From: Cacajao melanocephalus
Lineage: Eukaryota; Chordata; Mammalia; Primates; Pitheciidae
Direction of reading: 5' to 3'
DNA: 64,000 nt
Assembly: GCA_963573385.1 (NCBI GenBank)
Contig: CAUYLG010041348.1
Location: 176,252 to 240,251 of the forward strand
Each line of letters opens with the position of its first letter. Position 1 is the stretch's first letter. The notes beneath the pieces are model-generated. The model made no database searches and was not told the DNA's origin. It worked only from the letters and a program-made list of their open reading frames with translations. A program made the translations under genes and the position numbers. Shown here piece after piece: positions 1 to 13,867 of the stretch.

Positions 1-430
1 TCAGTCCTCTGGAGTGCCCTCCATGTTGACTCGGTCCTGTTCCGTCTACCTCTGTTCAGCACGCCTTCCTCCCACACATAGCTTGACAAGTTGGCACTTG
101 GCCACCTACCAGCTCCCCACTCGATCCTGGCTCCTGCTTACCCTCCTCCCCAGGCTCTGTGAGTCTCACATAGGCATTTGGTAAGGAAGCCAAGCCTTGC
201 CACATGTGCCGGTCCTCTAGGCTTCCCTTCCTCCAGAGATGGCTTTGGGGTCTGGCCTCTGGGTAGACCCAGGAAGTGGGGGTCATCAGGGGAGAGAATG
301 CAGTAGGCAGGCAGGTAGGGCAACCAGAGTCAGCCTATGAGACACCAAGGGCAGGTCCTCTCATGCCCAGAAGATTTACAACAATGGCATAAAAAATAGT
401 GGAGGACACTGGACCCACGTGCTCTGAGCT
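1..430. other. Non-repetitive sequence, nothing recognised
   Basis: Mixed-composition sequence with no repeat family, RNA gene or splice-flanked open frame that I recognise. Short frames on both strands (up to about 76 codons) have no recognisable protein content. Confidence 0.5.
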
Positions 431-431
431 C

Positions 432-560
432 CAGCCCCTCATTGTCACAAAACTGCAGTGTGATTTGGGACTATCACTTTGCTTCTCAGTTCCCCCATCT
501 GTCAAGTGGAGATGATAACCATTGATAGTGGGTCATATAGGCAACCTGCTCACTCCTTGG
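432..560 (+). mobile_element. MIR SINE fragment
   Basis: The stretch around 475-520 matches the conserved MIR core: a CTTTGCTTCTCAGTT-type block followed by CCCATCTGT and a GGAGATGATAA block, in plus orientation. It is an old, diverged tRNA-derived SINE fragment with no visible target duplication. Confidence 0.6.
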
Positions 561-679
561 GGCCTCACCACTTCAGGGAGCTCCTGCTGCCTTCTGCCTG
601 TGAATCAGAGCTTTCTTTCCTAAACTGCAGAAGTCCAGGTAGCAGGCTGGTAATGCCAGGGAATTAACACTCATTGGAG

Positions 680-945
680 GAGCCCTTCACTGAGCTATAA
701 CTCACAGGAGTTGATGGATAAATACCACAGCTCCCTTGCTTCTCAGGCAGGATAACTCTGAGGCACACGCTCTACCCTGATGCCCAGATTTTCTCAGCCA
801 GACTAAGCTCCAGTTGCCCACAATAGTAACTTTGGCTTGATAATACACCCTCTGTGGAATGCCTTCCTTCCCTGTTTCACAGAACTACTTGCATTGAAAG
901 CCTTGTCTCAGAGTCTGCCTCCAGGGGAGTCCAAACTAAAACCTC
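680..945 (+). mobile_element. LTR-like repeat, unassigned family, copy 1
   Basis: Shares an ordered set of blocks with four other places in this window (8.5, 19.3, 39.5 and 44.8 kb): a TATA-like GGATAAATACC near 716, then CTACTTGCATTGAAAGCC, CTTGTCTCAGAGTCTGC and a CCAAACTAAAA end. A TATA-like box upstream of a terminal AACTAA-type end is the order expected for a solo LTR. The family name is not settled. Confidence 0.5.
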
Positions 946-1494
946 GTACCAGTCCTGTCTGCGATACCATTAGCCTGTGTGTGATCAAGACTCTACCAGC
1001 AGGTGTTTGAGTCAAGAGCTGGGTGAGGGTCTTCCCAGACCTCATCTCTACTCTGGACACAGGAAACTCCACAAGAAAGTGTCAGAGGATGTTGGTGGGA
1101 CTTCCTCTGTTGTCCTGGAATGCCAGCCAAGCCCTGAAACTGAGGACAGAAGATGGTCAAGACCCATATTTCTAGAATGATCAAGTGAGTCACCAACAGC
1201 TGAGTGCTCAACTCCTCCTTTAGTGAGAGGCAGTGCAACCTGCTCCTCCACATGTTCCACCCAAGGAGAGGACTGGGAGGGGGAAGGCGGGCCATAGGGA
1301 AGTTCATTCTTCAGGATGACAGGATTTCCCTCTGGCTCCCTGAAGCAAGGGATGCAGGCATTCCAAGCTAATCAGGGAAACTGTCAATGTGCCCGATTGC
1401 ACATCCCTCCAGACCAGGCTCTGACCTGGTGAGACCAGCTAATTCTGTGTCCCCAGGCATCCTAAAACTCTAAGTCCCTCCCTTCTGTTCACTA
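946..1494. other. Non-repetitive sequence
   Basis: No family recognised. The 104-codon minus-strand frame at 993-1307 has low-complexity content and no splice or start context that would support a gene. Confidence 0.45.
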
Positions 1495-1830
1495 TCATGA
1501 CCACCCATTGGGCTCTCATCATCTCCCGCCTGGAGCCTTCAGCAGCCTCCTTTCCAGCCCTTCTGCCTCCTCTTTCAGCCTCTTGTCTGTTCCAACCCAT
1601 CCCTCTAAAGTGGATCTTTCAAAATCAGGCTGGCAAACTATCACCCGTGAACCAAACGCTGCCTGTGGTCTGTTTTTGTGTAGCCTAGGTGCTAAGAATG
1701 GTTTTTACATTTTTTACATTTTTTTTTAAACAAAACAAAGAAAACTCTGTGACAGAGATGTTTGCCAACCTCTGTTCTAAAGCATAAATCTCATTCTGCT
1801 TAAAGGAGTGGCCTCTGTACCAGCCTCATC
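1495..1830 (-). mobile_element. Ancient unassigned repeat, minus copy, interrupted
   Basis: 1500-1626 reads as the reverse complement of the same ancient repeat found at 10.7, 16.6 and 59.6 kb (a CATCTCCCGCCTGGAGCC block, then GTGGATCTTTCAAAAT). The sequence resumes after 1781 with AAAGCATAAATCTCATTCTGC, so a hAT relic has been inserted in the middle. Confidence 0.45.
1627..1781 (-). mobile_element. hAT-type non-autonomous DNA transposon relic
   Basis: The ends are inverted versions of each other: GGCTGGCAAAC at the left and GTTTGCCAACC at the right. The interior is a shortened CTGTGGTCTGTTTTTGTGTAG plus T-rich block, typical of the abundant small hAT elements. It is inserted within the older repeat at 1495-1830. 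Confidence 0.6.
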
Positions 1831-2504
1831 CCACACCGTTCACCCCTACATACCAAAACCCTGTCATCTGTGTCTGATACACCCTCCCTCCCTCCCTGAT
1901 ACGCCTGGTCAACTACCTACACTTTCATGCTCACTCTAAATATCCCTTAGGCCTAGGCTTATTGGCCTCGAATCATGCTTTGACTTCCCCTGCTCTGAGC
2001 TATAGGGCAGAGGTTGGCTCCACCGCAGGTTCCTGTATAGACTGTATCACAGCTGATTTTGACCAATAGGTGGGAGATGAAACAGCAGGAAGAAATGAGA
2101 TTCTTCCCAAAGTCTCTGACCCTAGCTGGGTCTATCCAGGGCTCCACACTCCCAGTAGGTACGCCCACCATGGTTCCAGTCCTAATGGGTGGTGACCTGA
2201 GAGCCCCTCACCTCCCTCCTTGCCCTCCCCAGGGTGGTAACAGCTTCCGGCAGTTGCTAATCTCTGGGTTGCATCTAAACGACTTCTCAGCTCTTCCATT
2301 ACCCCTGCAACCCATTCCCTGCATGTAATTACCCCTCTTTAAACATTGGCTTTTGGCTTTTGTTTTCCCAGTAGAACTTAGACGGATATGTATTTTTTTC
2401 AGCTTATCCTCTGACCCCTAGATTAGCTCAGGCCGCTGCTGCTGCCCAATGACATCCTTTCCCTCATTGTTCAATCGGTTATTTATTGGATGCCTAAGGC
2501 CAAG
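1831..2504. other. Non-repetitive sequence
   Basis: No repeat family, RNA gene or coding exon recognised. It contains a short CCCT-type pyrimidine tract near 1885-1900. Confidence 0.4.
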
Positions 2505-2662
2505 GGTCAGCAAACACAGCCAGCTATTTCGTAAATAAAATTATATTGGAACACAACCACACCTATTCATTTACATATTGTATGGTTGCTTTCAAAGGCA
2601 GAGTTGAATAACTGCACTGAGACCCACATGTGGCCCACAATGTGGGCCAATCCTTGTTTTAG
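2505..2662 (+). mobile_element. hAT-type DNA transposon relic, internally shortened
   Basis: The left end reads GGGTCAGCAAAC. The interior has the recognisable AAATAAAATTATATTGGAA and ACAACCACACCTATTCATTTACA blocks, then GTGGCCCACAATGTGGGCC. Same family as the element at 1627, in opposite orientation. Confidence 0.6.
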
Positions 2663-2664
2663 GT

Positions 2665-2816
2665 TCCCAAAATGTAGTCCTGGGACCAGCAGCAACTTCT
2701 TCAACTGGGAGCTTGTTGGAACCACAGAATCTTAGACCCTCAGCGAGACTTGCTCTGCATTTTCACAAGGTCCTCAGTTGATCCGTGTGCACACTGAGGT
2801 GTGAGAAGTACTGCGT
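2665..2816 (+). mobile_element. MER5A-like hAT relic
   Basis: Begins TTCCCAAAATGTAGTCC, continues GGACCAGCAGCAACTTC, GGAGCTTGTTGGAA, TCTGCATTTTCACAAG, and ends TGAGAAGTACTG. The block order is that of the MER5A family of short Charlie-type transposons. Confidence 0.65.
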
Positions 2817-3137
2817 TAAGGAGTCACCCCCTTACCATAGCACTCAACCCATCCGTTGGTCATCATTGAAGAATTAATTGTTTTGTCTTCCCTTCCAGAG
2901 GCAAGAGCAAGGATTGTTAGTGTGTTGGTCTTCCATGGAACCCCAGCACTGATAAGTTGGCTGGCCCAGAGAAGATGAACACAGTGACCCTCTGACAAAT
3001 ATAGTGCTGAAGAGAGCCATGGAAGCTGAAGGAAGAGAGAGTGTCAAAAACAGTAGTTACCGTTTTTCACATATGAGACTGGAAAAGAGCAAAACGTTGT
3101 TAACACACGGTGTTGCGAGAGTAGGGGAAATAGGCTC
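2817..3137. other. Non-repetitive or unrecognised old sequence
   Basis: Nothing recognised with confidence; the last part may belong to the L1 fragment that follows. Confidence 0.35.
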
Positions 3138-3800
3138 TCTGTCACACATTGTTAGCACAACCTCTCTGGGAGGTCAGTTTGGCAATATTCATCAGCATTA
3201 CAAATGCACGTGCCCTTTGAGCCTGCATTTCCACTTGTAGGCCTTTGTTTTCTGAGTAGACTGAAGCCTGGGCAAAGAGATTAATATATGTATTGCACGA
3301 GAGCAAAAGGTTGGACACAACCAAGTATCCATCAACAAGGAATTTGCTTGGTAAGTTGTGATATCTAATAAAACTGTGCAACTTTTAAAAAGAAATCCAT
3401 CACTGAAAAATATTTGAAAATTTTTAAAAAAAAAAAGGAAAGAAGGAGCTAGTGCAATCTCCAAGGTACGTTGCGAAATAAAGAAAGATGTGTACCAGTA
3501 CATGTCAGATAATAAGCAAAACAGGGCAAGGAGCCAGAAGAGGAAATATACATTTACTGTTTATTTATAAAACATCTCTTAACAGATGTACACAAAAAAA
3601 CAACCACACTGGCTGGCCATGGGAAGAGGTGGCTGGGTTGCTGGGAGGGAGGGATCTAAGGAGACTCTTCACTACCTACTCTTCGGTACTTTTTAAATTA
3701 AAAACAAACAGGGGGGGAAGAAACAGGAAAAGCTTCAGAAATACAAAATGTGTACAAAAAAATACAGAAACGTATACACACAAAAAAATAGAGAAAAGTA
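3138..3800 (+). mobile_element. Old L1 (LINE) 3' fragment
   Basis: Plus-orientation L1M/HAL1-like sequence: a GTCAGTTTGGCAATATT block, GTTGGACACAACCAAGTATCCATCAAC, then 3' untranslated-like AAATGTGTACCAGTACATGTC and an A-rich run around 3700-3790. Reading frames are broken throughout, so it is inactive. Confidence 0.6.
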
Positions 3801-3837
3801 GAGACATGTTTTAGATGTCCAGTCTAGAACCTTCCTA

Positions 3838-4010
3838 CTCAAAATGTGGTCCACAGACCAGCAGCAACAGAATCACCTGAAAACTAGTTAGAAATACAGA
3901 ACCTCAGGCCCTACTCCAAATAAAATGAGTCAAAATCTGCATTTTTAACAAGAGCGCTGGGGAATTAGAGCAGGAGTTACTGATTGTGACACACTGATCC
4001 AGGCAACTAG
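3838..4010 (+). mobile_element. MER5A-like hAT relic
   Basis: CTCAAAATGTGGTCC, CAGACCAGCAGCAACAGAATCACC, ACAGAACCTCAGGCCC, TCTGCATTTTTAACAAG: the same family and orientation as the copy at 2665. Confidence 0.65.
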
Positions 4011-6265
<2,255 letters not shown>

Positions 6266-6845
6266 CCTTTTGTCCTCTATTCACTGGCTCTTAAGGATTT
6301 CTGAGGCAAAATTCTTCACACACAAGCCTTTCTAATGAAGTTGATTTCTCAGTTTCATTTCCTACAACTTCTCCAAAACCTGGTCGCCACAGTGTCCCCT
6401 GAAATTTCTTGTTGTTTCCATCCTCAAAGCCTTTGCTTATATAATTCTTTCCTCCTTGCCTTGGCCCTGCCCCTATGCTGAACACCATCACCCTCCTTTC
6501 TCCATCTCTTAAAATCACGTCTTTTTAATCCCTGACTGTGGGTCTACCTCACTCTGAAGTGTTTTTGTTCCAACTTCTTTGGCACATTTAGTCTCAAACC
6601 TTGCTCTAATTTGTTGTGCTTGCCAAAGAAGCACTTAATTATATCTTTAACCTGCCTTGTTTTATCCTGCATTGGTTCATTTTAGACCAGGAAGGGCAAC
6701 TAAGTTTGACCTCATAGGTCTCCACAGATAAATTAGTAGAAAATGCCTAGAGAGCATCTGGCATCTGTTAGAAAGATTGCCATGATTGATTCATAATGTC
6801 TGCCGTAAGGGCAGGTAGGTCAATACTGATCATTCCTGATCTAGT
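6266..6845. other. Non-repetitive sequence
   Basis: Nothing recognised. A 75-codon minus-strand frame at 6291-6518 lacks any family signature. Confidence 0.4.
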
Positions 6846-7588
6846 ACAGGGATTCTGGCACTTTTTGTATGATTAACTGTATAGAACCCTTCTAAGAATA
6901 ATATTTTTAAATGCATAAAATAAAATATATCAGATTACAAAGGAAACCAATTATATTGAAATATTGTTATCAAAATATTTTAAAATGTGTAATATAAGAA
7001 TACATGTGCTTCAGGCCGGGCACAGTGGCTCATGTCTATAATCCCAGCACTTTGTGTGGCCGAGGCAGGTGGATCACCTGAGCTCAGGAGTTCAAGACCA
7101 GCCTGGCCAACATGGCAAAACCCCGTCTCTACTAAAAATTCAGAAATTTGCCAGGCATGGTGGTGGGCATCTGTAATCCCAGCTACTCACTACTCAGGAG
7201 ACTGAGGCAGAAGAATCCAAGATTGTACCATTGCACTCCAGCCTGTGTGACAGAGCAAGATTCCGTCTCAAAAAAAAAAAAAAAAGAATATATGTGCTTC
7301 TTCCTTGATACACTACATACCAAGACCTAGCAGGGGGCCTAATAACTACTGTAATCTTGAAGTATAAATGAGCTTTCAAAATATCTATAACTGTCATGTG
7401 ATGTGAAAATATCTGTGGCTTTTGCTGGTGACAAAGACTTAGCTGTGTGGTTTGTTGCCTAAATCCATAACTGAAGACAATGCTCAATCTAATTTATAGC
7501 AAAATATAGATGTCATTTTTTTTCCAACTAAATTCCATTGATCCCTCTACACTGTATCTGCAGGCCCCTAAATTAAAAACCCCTGGTC
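6846..7588 (+). mobile_element. Old DNA transposon (hAT-like), interrupted by an Alu
   Basis: The left end CAGGGATTCTGG and the right end AACCCCTGG look like hAT-type inverted termini. The AT-rich interior (AATGCATAAAATAAAATATATC, GATGTGAAAATATCTGTGG) continues on the far side of the Alu at 7014-7283. I recognise the interior as a recurrent human repeat but cannot name the subfamily. Confidence 0.5.
7014..7283 (+). mobile_element. AluS-type, with deletion in the right arm
   Basis: Starts GGCCGGGCACAGTGG and ends with an A-run. A 17-bp target duplication with one mismatch brackets it (6996-7012 and 7284-7300, AAGAATACATGTGCTTC against AAGAATATATGTGCTTC). About 35 bases of the right arm (the GCTTGAACCC...GTTGCAGTGAGC block) are missing. 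Confidence 0.9.
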
Positions 7589-8459
7589 CAGCCTGTAATA
7601 TACTTGAAAAGCAAGGGCTGCTATCAAATTATTTTATAATCTTGAGAGGGATCAAGGCTGGATCACAGTGGATGATTAGCGATGATATGAAATAGCACAA
7701 CAGCTGTGACTATGCAGAGCCTGCAGGGCAGGAGGCAGTCGGGATTTTCACCGTACTTTTTCTGCTCCATTCGGCGGCCTCATCAGTTTCCTTCCTCTCA
7801 CAGGAACAAGGCCACAGGCACCTATTAGGAACCTCATCCCTCCAGGGCCCAGGGAAATCCCTCCAGGTCCCCTTCCTCCCTGTGTCCTAGAACCCACTGT
7901 CCTCCCCACTGTCTTGCTTGAGCCTCTGCCCAGCCCTGGGGAAGCAACATGGCAGAGCCCCTGCCAGCTCAGCTCCCTTTCCAGCTTCCCCCTTCTTTAG
8001 CCCCACACTGGAGTAGGGGGGGCCAGGTCTCCCCAACTCCCGATCTTTCCCAGGGCCTCAGAACACCAACTCTGGGTGCCTTGTTACCTAGGTATAGAAT
8101 TCAGCCCAATCCTTGCAGTGCTTCTGTGAAATGGAAACACCCCCACCATGTTAAAGAGGAATGTGTTAGACACATTTTGGACACCACCTCAAAAACCTCT
8201 TGAACAGGTCTCTTCCTCCAGCCAGTGCTGACTCGACCTGGGGCCTCTCCACTACAGCTGGGTGGGACACCCAAGGGAATATGCTTGGCCCTCATGCATG
8301 AGCGCCCAGCAATATGGGAGGAACTAAGAAGGTGTGGGATGTCTTTTGACCAACAGGGGGTGAGAACCAATGGATAATGCTTCTGCCTTTTGTGCCCCGG
8401 CAGGAAGTTCTGAGACATTTCAGAAGGCTCCATGAAAGGTTGTGTTGGCCTCCCCCTCC
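7589..8459. other. Non-repetitive sequence
   Basis: GC-moderate, no repeat recognised. The 125-codon minus-strand frame at 8101-8478 has no recognisable domain, no splice-bounded exon and no island. Taken as incidental. Confidence 0.4.
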
Positions 8460-8672
8460 AGGTACCCATAGATAGCACTGCCTAACTTGGTGGCACATCT
8501 TGTATGTGACGCTCCCTCATTTCTTGATTCAATATCCCTGTCCTTCTCTCCTACTCCCTAAGATTACGTTCTTAAATAAACTACCTGTTCACAAATAAAC
8601 TACCAGTTCACTTTGTCTCAGGTTCTGCTGGAGGGTGGCAGGAGGGACGGGATGAGGACCCAGGCTAAGACA
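8460..8672 (+). mobile_element. LTR-like repeat, unassigned family, copy 2
   Basis: CTTAAATAAACTACCTGTTCAC, TTTGTCTCAGGTTCTGCTGG and the end CAGGCTAAGACA match the right end of the five-copy repeat. The AAATAAACTAC unit is locally duplicated (8574 and 8595). Confidence 0.5.
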
Positions 8673-8682
8673 AAAAGGAACT

Positions 8683-8745
8683 AAGGATCAAAGAGGTGAA
8701 GTCACTTGCTCAAGGCCACATGGCCTATAAGTATGATCTATCTGA
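8683..8745 (-). mobile_element. MIR fragment
   Basis: CAAAGAGGTGAAGTCACTTGCTCAAGGCCACATGG is the reverse complement of the MIR core (GTGACCTTGGGCAAGT...). Confidence 0.6.
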
Positions 8746-8759
8746 TCTGACATATCTGA

Positions 8760-8820
8760 TCAAATAATAAATACATATTTAATATTAATAATATTAATAA
8801 ATACGTATTTAATATTGCTT
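8760..8820. repeat. AT-rich short duplication
   Basis: A unit of the form AATAAATACATATTTAATATT occurs twice within 60 bp, the second copy with CGTA in place of CATA, separated by an AATATTAATA run. Confidence 0.7.
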
Positions 8821-8910
8821 GCTTGTTTGACTGCTATGTTCTCCCAACATAGCCCTGAGGACCTAAATGCACAGAACATGAATATGTATAAAAAATTATA
8901 TTTAATTTTT

Positions 8911-9182
8911 GGCAGGGCACAGTGGCTCACGTCTGTAATCCCAGCATTTTGGGAGACCAAGGCGGGCGGATCATGAGGTCAAGAGTTCAAGACCATTCTG
9001 GCCAACATGATAAAACCCCGTCTCTACTAAAACACACACACACAAAAATTAGCTGGGCATGGTGGTGCATGCCTGTAGTCCCAGCTTCTCGGGAGGCTGA
9101 GGCAGAAAAATCACCTGAACCCAGGAGGCAGAAGCCCTGAACTCCAGTCTGGCGACAGAGCAAGACTCCGTCTCAAAAAAAG
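8911..9182 (+). mobile_element. Alu, near full length
   Basis: Starts GGCAGGGCACAGTGG. Has a short (CA)n expansion at the middle A-rich linker (9032-9045) and a right arm shortened after CAGGAGGCAGAAG. Ends CCGTCTCAAAAAAA. Confidence 0.9.
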
Positions 9183-9394
9183 ACTATATTTTATTTTTAA
9201 TTATCTAAGTTATACTGGAATACAGTTTCCATGCAGAAAATTTAAAACATTACAGATAAGTTTACAGTCCCTTTGGCTGTCTCCTCCCCGATCTCCAGTT
9301 CCTCCCAGGCAACCACCTTCTCTTTGCATTTACAGACATGCTTGGGATTGTTTTGCAAGTATATGTTTATATATTCTAAGTGCATTCTGCAACA

Positions 9395-10210
9395 TTTTCA
9401 TTTGCCAGTTTGTCTTGGAAACACCCAACAACAGTAGAATGGATACATAAACTGTGGTACATACACGCAGTGGAATAACACACAGCTGCTAGAATGAACA
9501 AACTATAACTACACATATAATTTTGATAAACCTCACAAATATGATGCTGAGCCAAAGAAACCAGACACAAAAGAGAACATATTGTTTGAATCCGTTTATA
9601 TAAAATACAAACACAAGAAAAACCGAAAGTAAAAGAACTAAAACTAGAAAGAAAAAACAACTTAGGTCAGGCACGGCGGCTCATGCCTGTAATCTCAGCA
9701 CTTTGGGAAGCCAAGGAAGGAGGACCACTTAAAGCCAGGAGTTCGAGATCAGCCTAGGCAACATAGTAAGACCTCATCTCTACCAAAAAAAAAAAAAAGT
9801 TTAATAGCCAATCACGGTAACATGCACCTGTGATCCCAGTTACTCAAGAGCCTGAGGTGGGAGGATCACTTGAGTCCAGGAGGCTGAGGCTGCAGTGAGC
9901 CCCACTGCACTCCAGCCTGGGCAACAGAGCAAGACCCTGTTTCAAAACAAACAACTCAAACTCAACAAGGATGCTGTGGACCATTTTCTTTAAGCAAAAG
10001 AAGGGGAATTCTGGTGAGCATGGACAAATGGGGACTTCTGGGGTGCTGATAATATTCTGTTGATCTGGGTGCTGGTGACATGAGTAGGTTTAGTTTACAG
10101 AGTGCCAGGAAGCTGCGCACTTACGATGTGTGTACTTTTTGCGTATCCATTCCCCGCGGGAGATGGCACGTCATCACTATTCATTCAGTCTCCTTAAGAG
10201 CTCACAGCAT
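9395..10210 (+). mobile_element. Old L1M 3' end, interrupted by an Alu
   Basis: GTGGTACATACACGCAGTGGAATAACAC, AAACCTCACAAATATGATGCTGAG and GAAACCAGACACAAAAGAG are typical of the L1M ORF2-end/3'UTR. It continues past the Alu with GGACTTCTGGGGTGCTGATAAT. Frames are broken. Confidence 0.65.
9665..9946 (+). mobile_element. AluJ-type
   Basis: GTCAGGCACGGCGGC start, diverged (CACCTGTGATCCCAGTTACTC), a 14-A middle linker and the ending GACCCTGTTTCAAAACAAAC. Inserted into the L1M fragment above. Confidence 0.85.
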
Positions 10211-10343
10211 AGAGGGAAGAAGGGCAGGGAAACAAATTGAGCATTAAATGGTGACAAGACTATGCTGAAGGCCAGAACCACGTCAGCAGGAGCTCAAAGG
10301 AAAATGCTCACTCGTCTTTTAGGGGATAGAAAAGAATTTCCAG
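10211..10343. other. Short unassigned spacer
   Basis: No family recognised; possibly the tail of the L1M fragment. Confidence 0.3.
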
Positions 10344-10619
10344 AGCTGGGTGTGGTGGCTCATGTCTGTAATCCTAGTACTTTGGGAGGCCAAGGCAGGC
10401 GGATCACCTGAGGTTGGGAGTTCGAGACCAGCCTGACCAACATGGAGAAATCCCGTCTCTACTAAAAATACAAAATTAGCCAGGCGTGGTGGTGCATGCC
10501 TGTAATCCCAGCTACTCGGGAGGCTGAGGCGGAGAATTGCTTGAACCCAGGAGGCGGAGATCGAGCCATTGCACTCCAGCCTGGGTAACAAGAATGAAAC
10601 TCCGTCTCAAAAAAAAAAA
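10344..10619 (+). mobile_element. AluS-type, near full length
   Basis: GCTGGGTGTGGTGGCTCATG start, A-run to 10619. A short imperfect duplication (AATTTCCAGA before, AAATTCCAGA after) brackets it. The right arm lacks a few bases around GGAGATCGAGCC. Confidence 0.9.
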
Positions 10620-10669
10620 AATTCCAGAATGGGTGACTTATAAGATGAGCCCCCAAAAGATGGCTGGGT

Positions 10670-11200
10670 GTTCACCAGGTGAATGGGAGGAGAAAAGAGA
10701 GAAGGAAGTAGAAAGGGCATTACAGTCAGAGAAACTGAGCAAGACATGAAGTGCAAACAGCCTGACATGTTAAGGGTCCCAACTGCATCGCTGAGACCTA
10801 GGGTGTGAGGTGAGATCCCTGAGAGGAATGATACCGAAGAGGTTGGCACAGCTGGAGTGATGGGAATAGGCCAAGCTGAAGGACTTGGAAATGATCCTAA
10901 GGTAATGGGAAGCCATGGAAGAGTTAAGATCAGGGAGAAAGTGATTGGATCTGAGATCAAGAAAGATAATCCTGACTACAGAATAACATGGACCACACAG
11001 GAGACAGGGCAATGAAGACTGGGGATGAGGGATGGGAGGGGTAAGCGAATGCATTCACCCTGCAGGAGAAAGAGATGATGAACCAAGGCAGTGACAGTGG
11101 GGTTGGAGAACCGGAGCCAATGCTAGCAGGTACTCAGGAGGCTTGCTGATAGATTAAGAGAATGGTGGGGAGTAGAGGGACATTAGAGCCTAAATTCTAG
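10670..11200 (+). mobile_element. Ancient unassigned repeat, plus copy
   Basis: GGCACAGCTGGAGTGATGGG, GGTAATGGGAAGCCATGGAAGAG, GAAAGTGATTGGATCTGAG and AAAGATAATCCTGACTAC occur in the order also seen at 16.9-17.2 kb and partly at 59.6-60.1 kb. This is an old interspersed repeat that I recognise as recurrent but cannot name. Confidence 0.5.
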
Positions 11201-11273
11201 CTTGGGTGACTGATGCCTGGCCCACATCCTGGGCATGTGAGAGGCTGCTGAATTCTACTGATTAAAATTCAAG

Positions 11274-11548
11274 GGCCAGCACCGTGGCTCACGCCTGTGA
11301 TCCCAGCACTTTGGGAGGCCAAGGAGGGTGGATTGCCTGAGCTCAGGAGTTCGAGACCAGCCTGGGCAACACAGTGAAATCCCATCTCTACTAAAATATA
11401 AAAAATTAGCCAGGCATGGCGGCAGGCGCCTATAGTCCCAGCTACTTGGGAGGTGAGACAGGAGAATTGCTTGAACCCAGGAGTTAGAGGTTGCAGTGAG
11501 CTGGGATTGCGACACTGCATTCCAGCCTGGCAACAGAGCAAAAAAAAA
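11274..11548 (+). mobile_element. Alu, near full length
   Basis: GGGCCAGCACCGTGGCTC start. The end lacks the usual GACTCCGTCTC and goes straight from GCAACAGAGC into the A-run. Flanked by AAAATTCAAG and AAATTTCAGAA. Confidence 0.9.
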
Positions 11549-11549
11549 T

Positions 11550-11900
11550 TTCAGAATGTGGTTCTCCCTTTGACCCAGCATTTACGTGTCTAGCTATATA
11601 TCCCAGAGGCACCAACAAGGTGCTCACAGCTAGATTGTCCAAAATACTAAAAAGCTGAAAACAACCTAAATCCCATTGATTAGGAGAATGACTAAATAAA
11701 GTAAAATTTATTTACAGTATTGAATCCCAAGATACTAAGCAGCAGTAAAAAGAGTAAGAGAAAAAAAGAAGGCAAGTCCGTATGTACTCACATGGAAAGA
11801 CCTCCATGTCATAGTGTGCAGGAAAAGAGCGAGTTTCAAGAGAGACGTACAGCGTGCTCCTGTCTGCACTTGAGAAAAGACCACACATACCAGCCAAAGG
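11550..11900 (+). mobile_element. Old L1 fragment
   Basis: TTGACCCAGCATTTACGTGTCTAGC, CAAAATACTAAAAAGCTG, CAACCTAAATCCCATTGATTAGG match the 3' part of L1/HAL1 ORF2. Broken frames; the A-rich part continues toward 11990. Confidence 0.55.
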
Positions 11901-11998
11901 TCTAGTATTCTTCTTAATTTAGAAAAAAGTAACTACATACAAAACTAAGTATTGCTATATGTACAGTAAGTAAAGTTCCTTTAAAAATCTGATTTTTC

Positions 11999-12317
<319 letters not shown>

Positions 12318-12351
12318 CTAGCCCCAAAAGACAATGTAGGTGAGATAAGGT

Positions 12352-12366
12352 CAAAGGCAGAATTCT
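12352..12366. repeat. Left target duplication of the 12.54-kb Alu
   Basis: CAAAGGCAGAATTCT here and CAAAGGCAAAATTCT at 12842-12856 bracket the full Alu at 12541. The left copy was later split from its Alu by the insertion of the half-Alu at 12376. Confidence 0.8.
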
Positions 12367-12375
12367 GGGTTTTTT

Positions 12376-12841
<466 letters not shown>

Positions 12842-13082
12842 CAAAGGCAAAATTCTTATCCCGATGTCAATAAACTTGGATGGGAAAAAAAAGTTTCCCC
12901 ATTATTTTCACTGCCTCTAACTGATATATGGTATTTCCTTGCATTATGAATGTAGGCAACAGTAGTATTTAGCAGTGTTTGCAACTTTGTACCAACAAAA
13001 ATCACAGATATTTCCCATATTACAGTTATTGCAGATATCTTAAAATGTCATTTATGAAATTATGATAAATATTAGATTCTAT
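12842..13082. other. Unassigned AT-rich spacer
   Basis: No repeat family recognised. Confidence 0.3.
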
Positions 13083-13795
13083 CTTAGCCTGTTTGTTGCT
13101 GCTATAACAGAATGCCTGACACTGCGTAATTTATCATGAACAGAATTTATTTGGTTCACAGTTCCATAGACCATGAAGTCCAAGAGCATGGCACCAGCAT
13201 CAGGCGAGCGCTTCATACTGCGTCATCCCATGGCAAAAGGCAGAAAGGCAAGAGTGGGCAATAGCAAGAAAGCAAGAGGGGCCAAACTCACTTTTTTTTT
13301 TTTTTTGAGACAGAGTCTTGCTCCGCCAATCAGGCTGAAGTGCAACGTCGCAATCCTGGCTCACTGTAAACTCTGCCTCCCAGGTTCAAGCGATTCTCCT
13401 GCCTGAGCCTCCCAAGTAGCTGGGATTATGGCGCACCACGACACCCAGCTAATGTTTGTATTTTTAGTAGAGAGAGGGTTTCACCATGTTGGCCAAGCTG
13501 GTCTTGAACTTTTTTTTTTTTAATTAATTCTTGGTCTCAAACTTTTTATCTCAAGTCATCTGTCTGCCTCGACTTCCCAAAGTGCTGGGATTACAGGCAT
13601 GAGCCACTGTGCCCAGCCTAAACTCACTTTTATAACAATCCACTCTCATGATAATGGCATTAATCCATTTATGAGGGCTCTGCCTAATCACCTCTTAAAA
13701 GACCCACCTTTCAACGATATTGCAATGGAAATTAAATTTCCAACACATGATTGTGGGGGACACATGATTGTGGGGGACACATTTAAACAATAGCT
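13083..13795 (-). mobile_element. MLT1-type (MaLR) solo LTR, interrupted by an Alu
   Basis: Reverse-complement LTR: TCTTAGCCTGTTTGTTGCTGC, ATAACAGAATGCCTG, TTATTTGGTTCACAGTTCC, then after the Alu CATTAATCCATTTATGAGGG and the left end near ACAATAGCTGA. A 17-bp unit ACATGATTGTGGGGGAC is tandemly duplicated at about 13744-13780. Confidence 0.7.
13296..13619 (-). mobile_element. AluS-type, full length, inside the LTR
   Basis: Exact 12-bp target duplication AAACTCACTTTT at 13284-13295 and 13620-13631. The Alu carries an unusual internal T-rich insert with a repeated GGTCTTGAACT/GGTCTCAAACT around 13499-13545. Confidence 0.92.
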
Positions 13796-13867
13796 GATCC
13801 ACTGCTAGATTTTCTTCCTTAATGCATTTTTTAAAAATACATTAGTATATATCACATTTTAAAAAAC

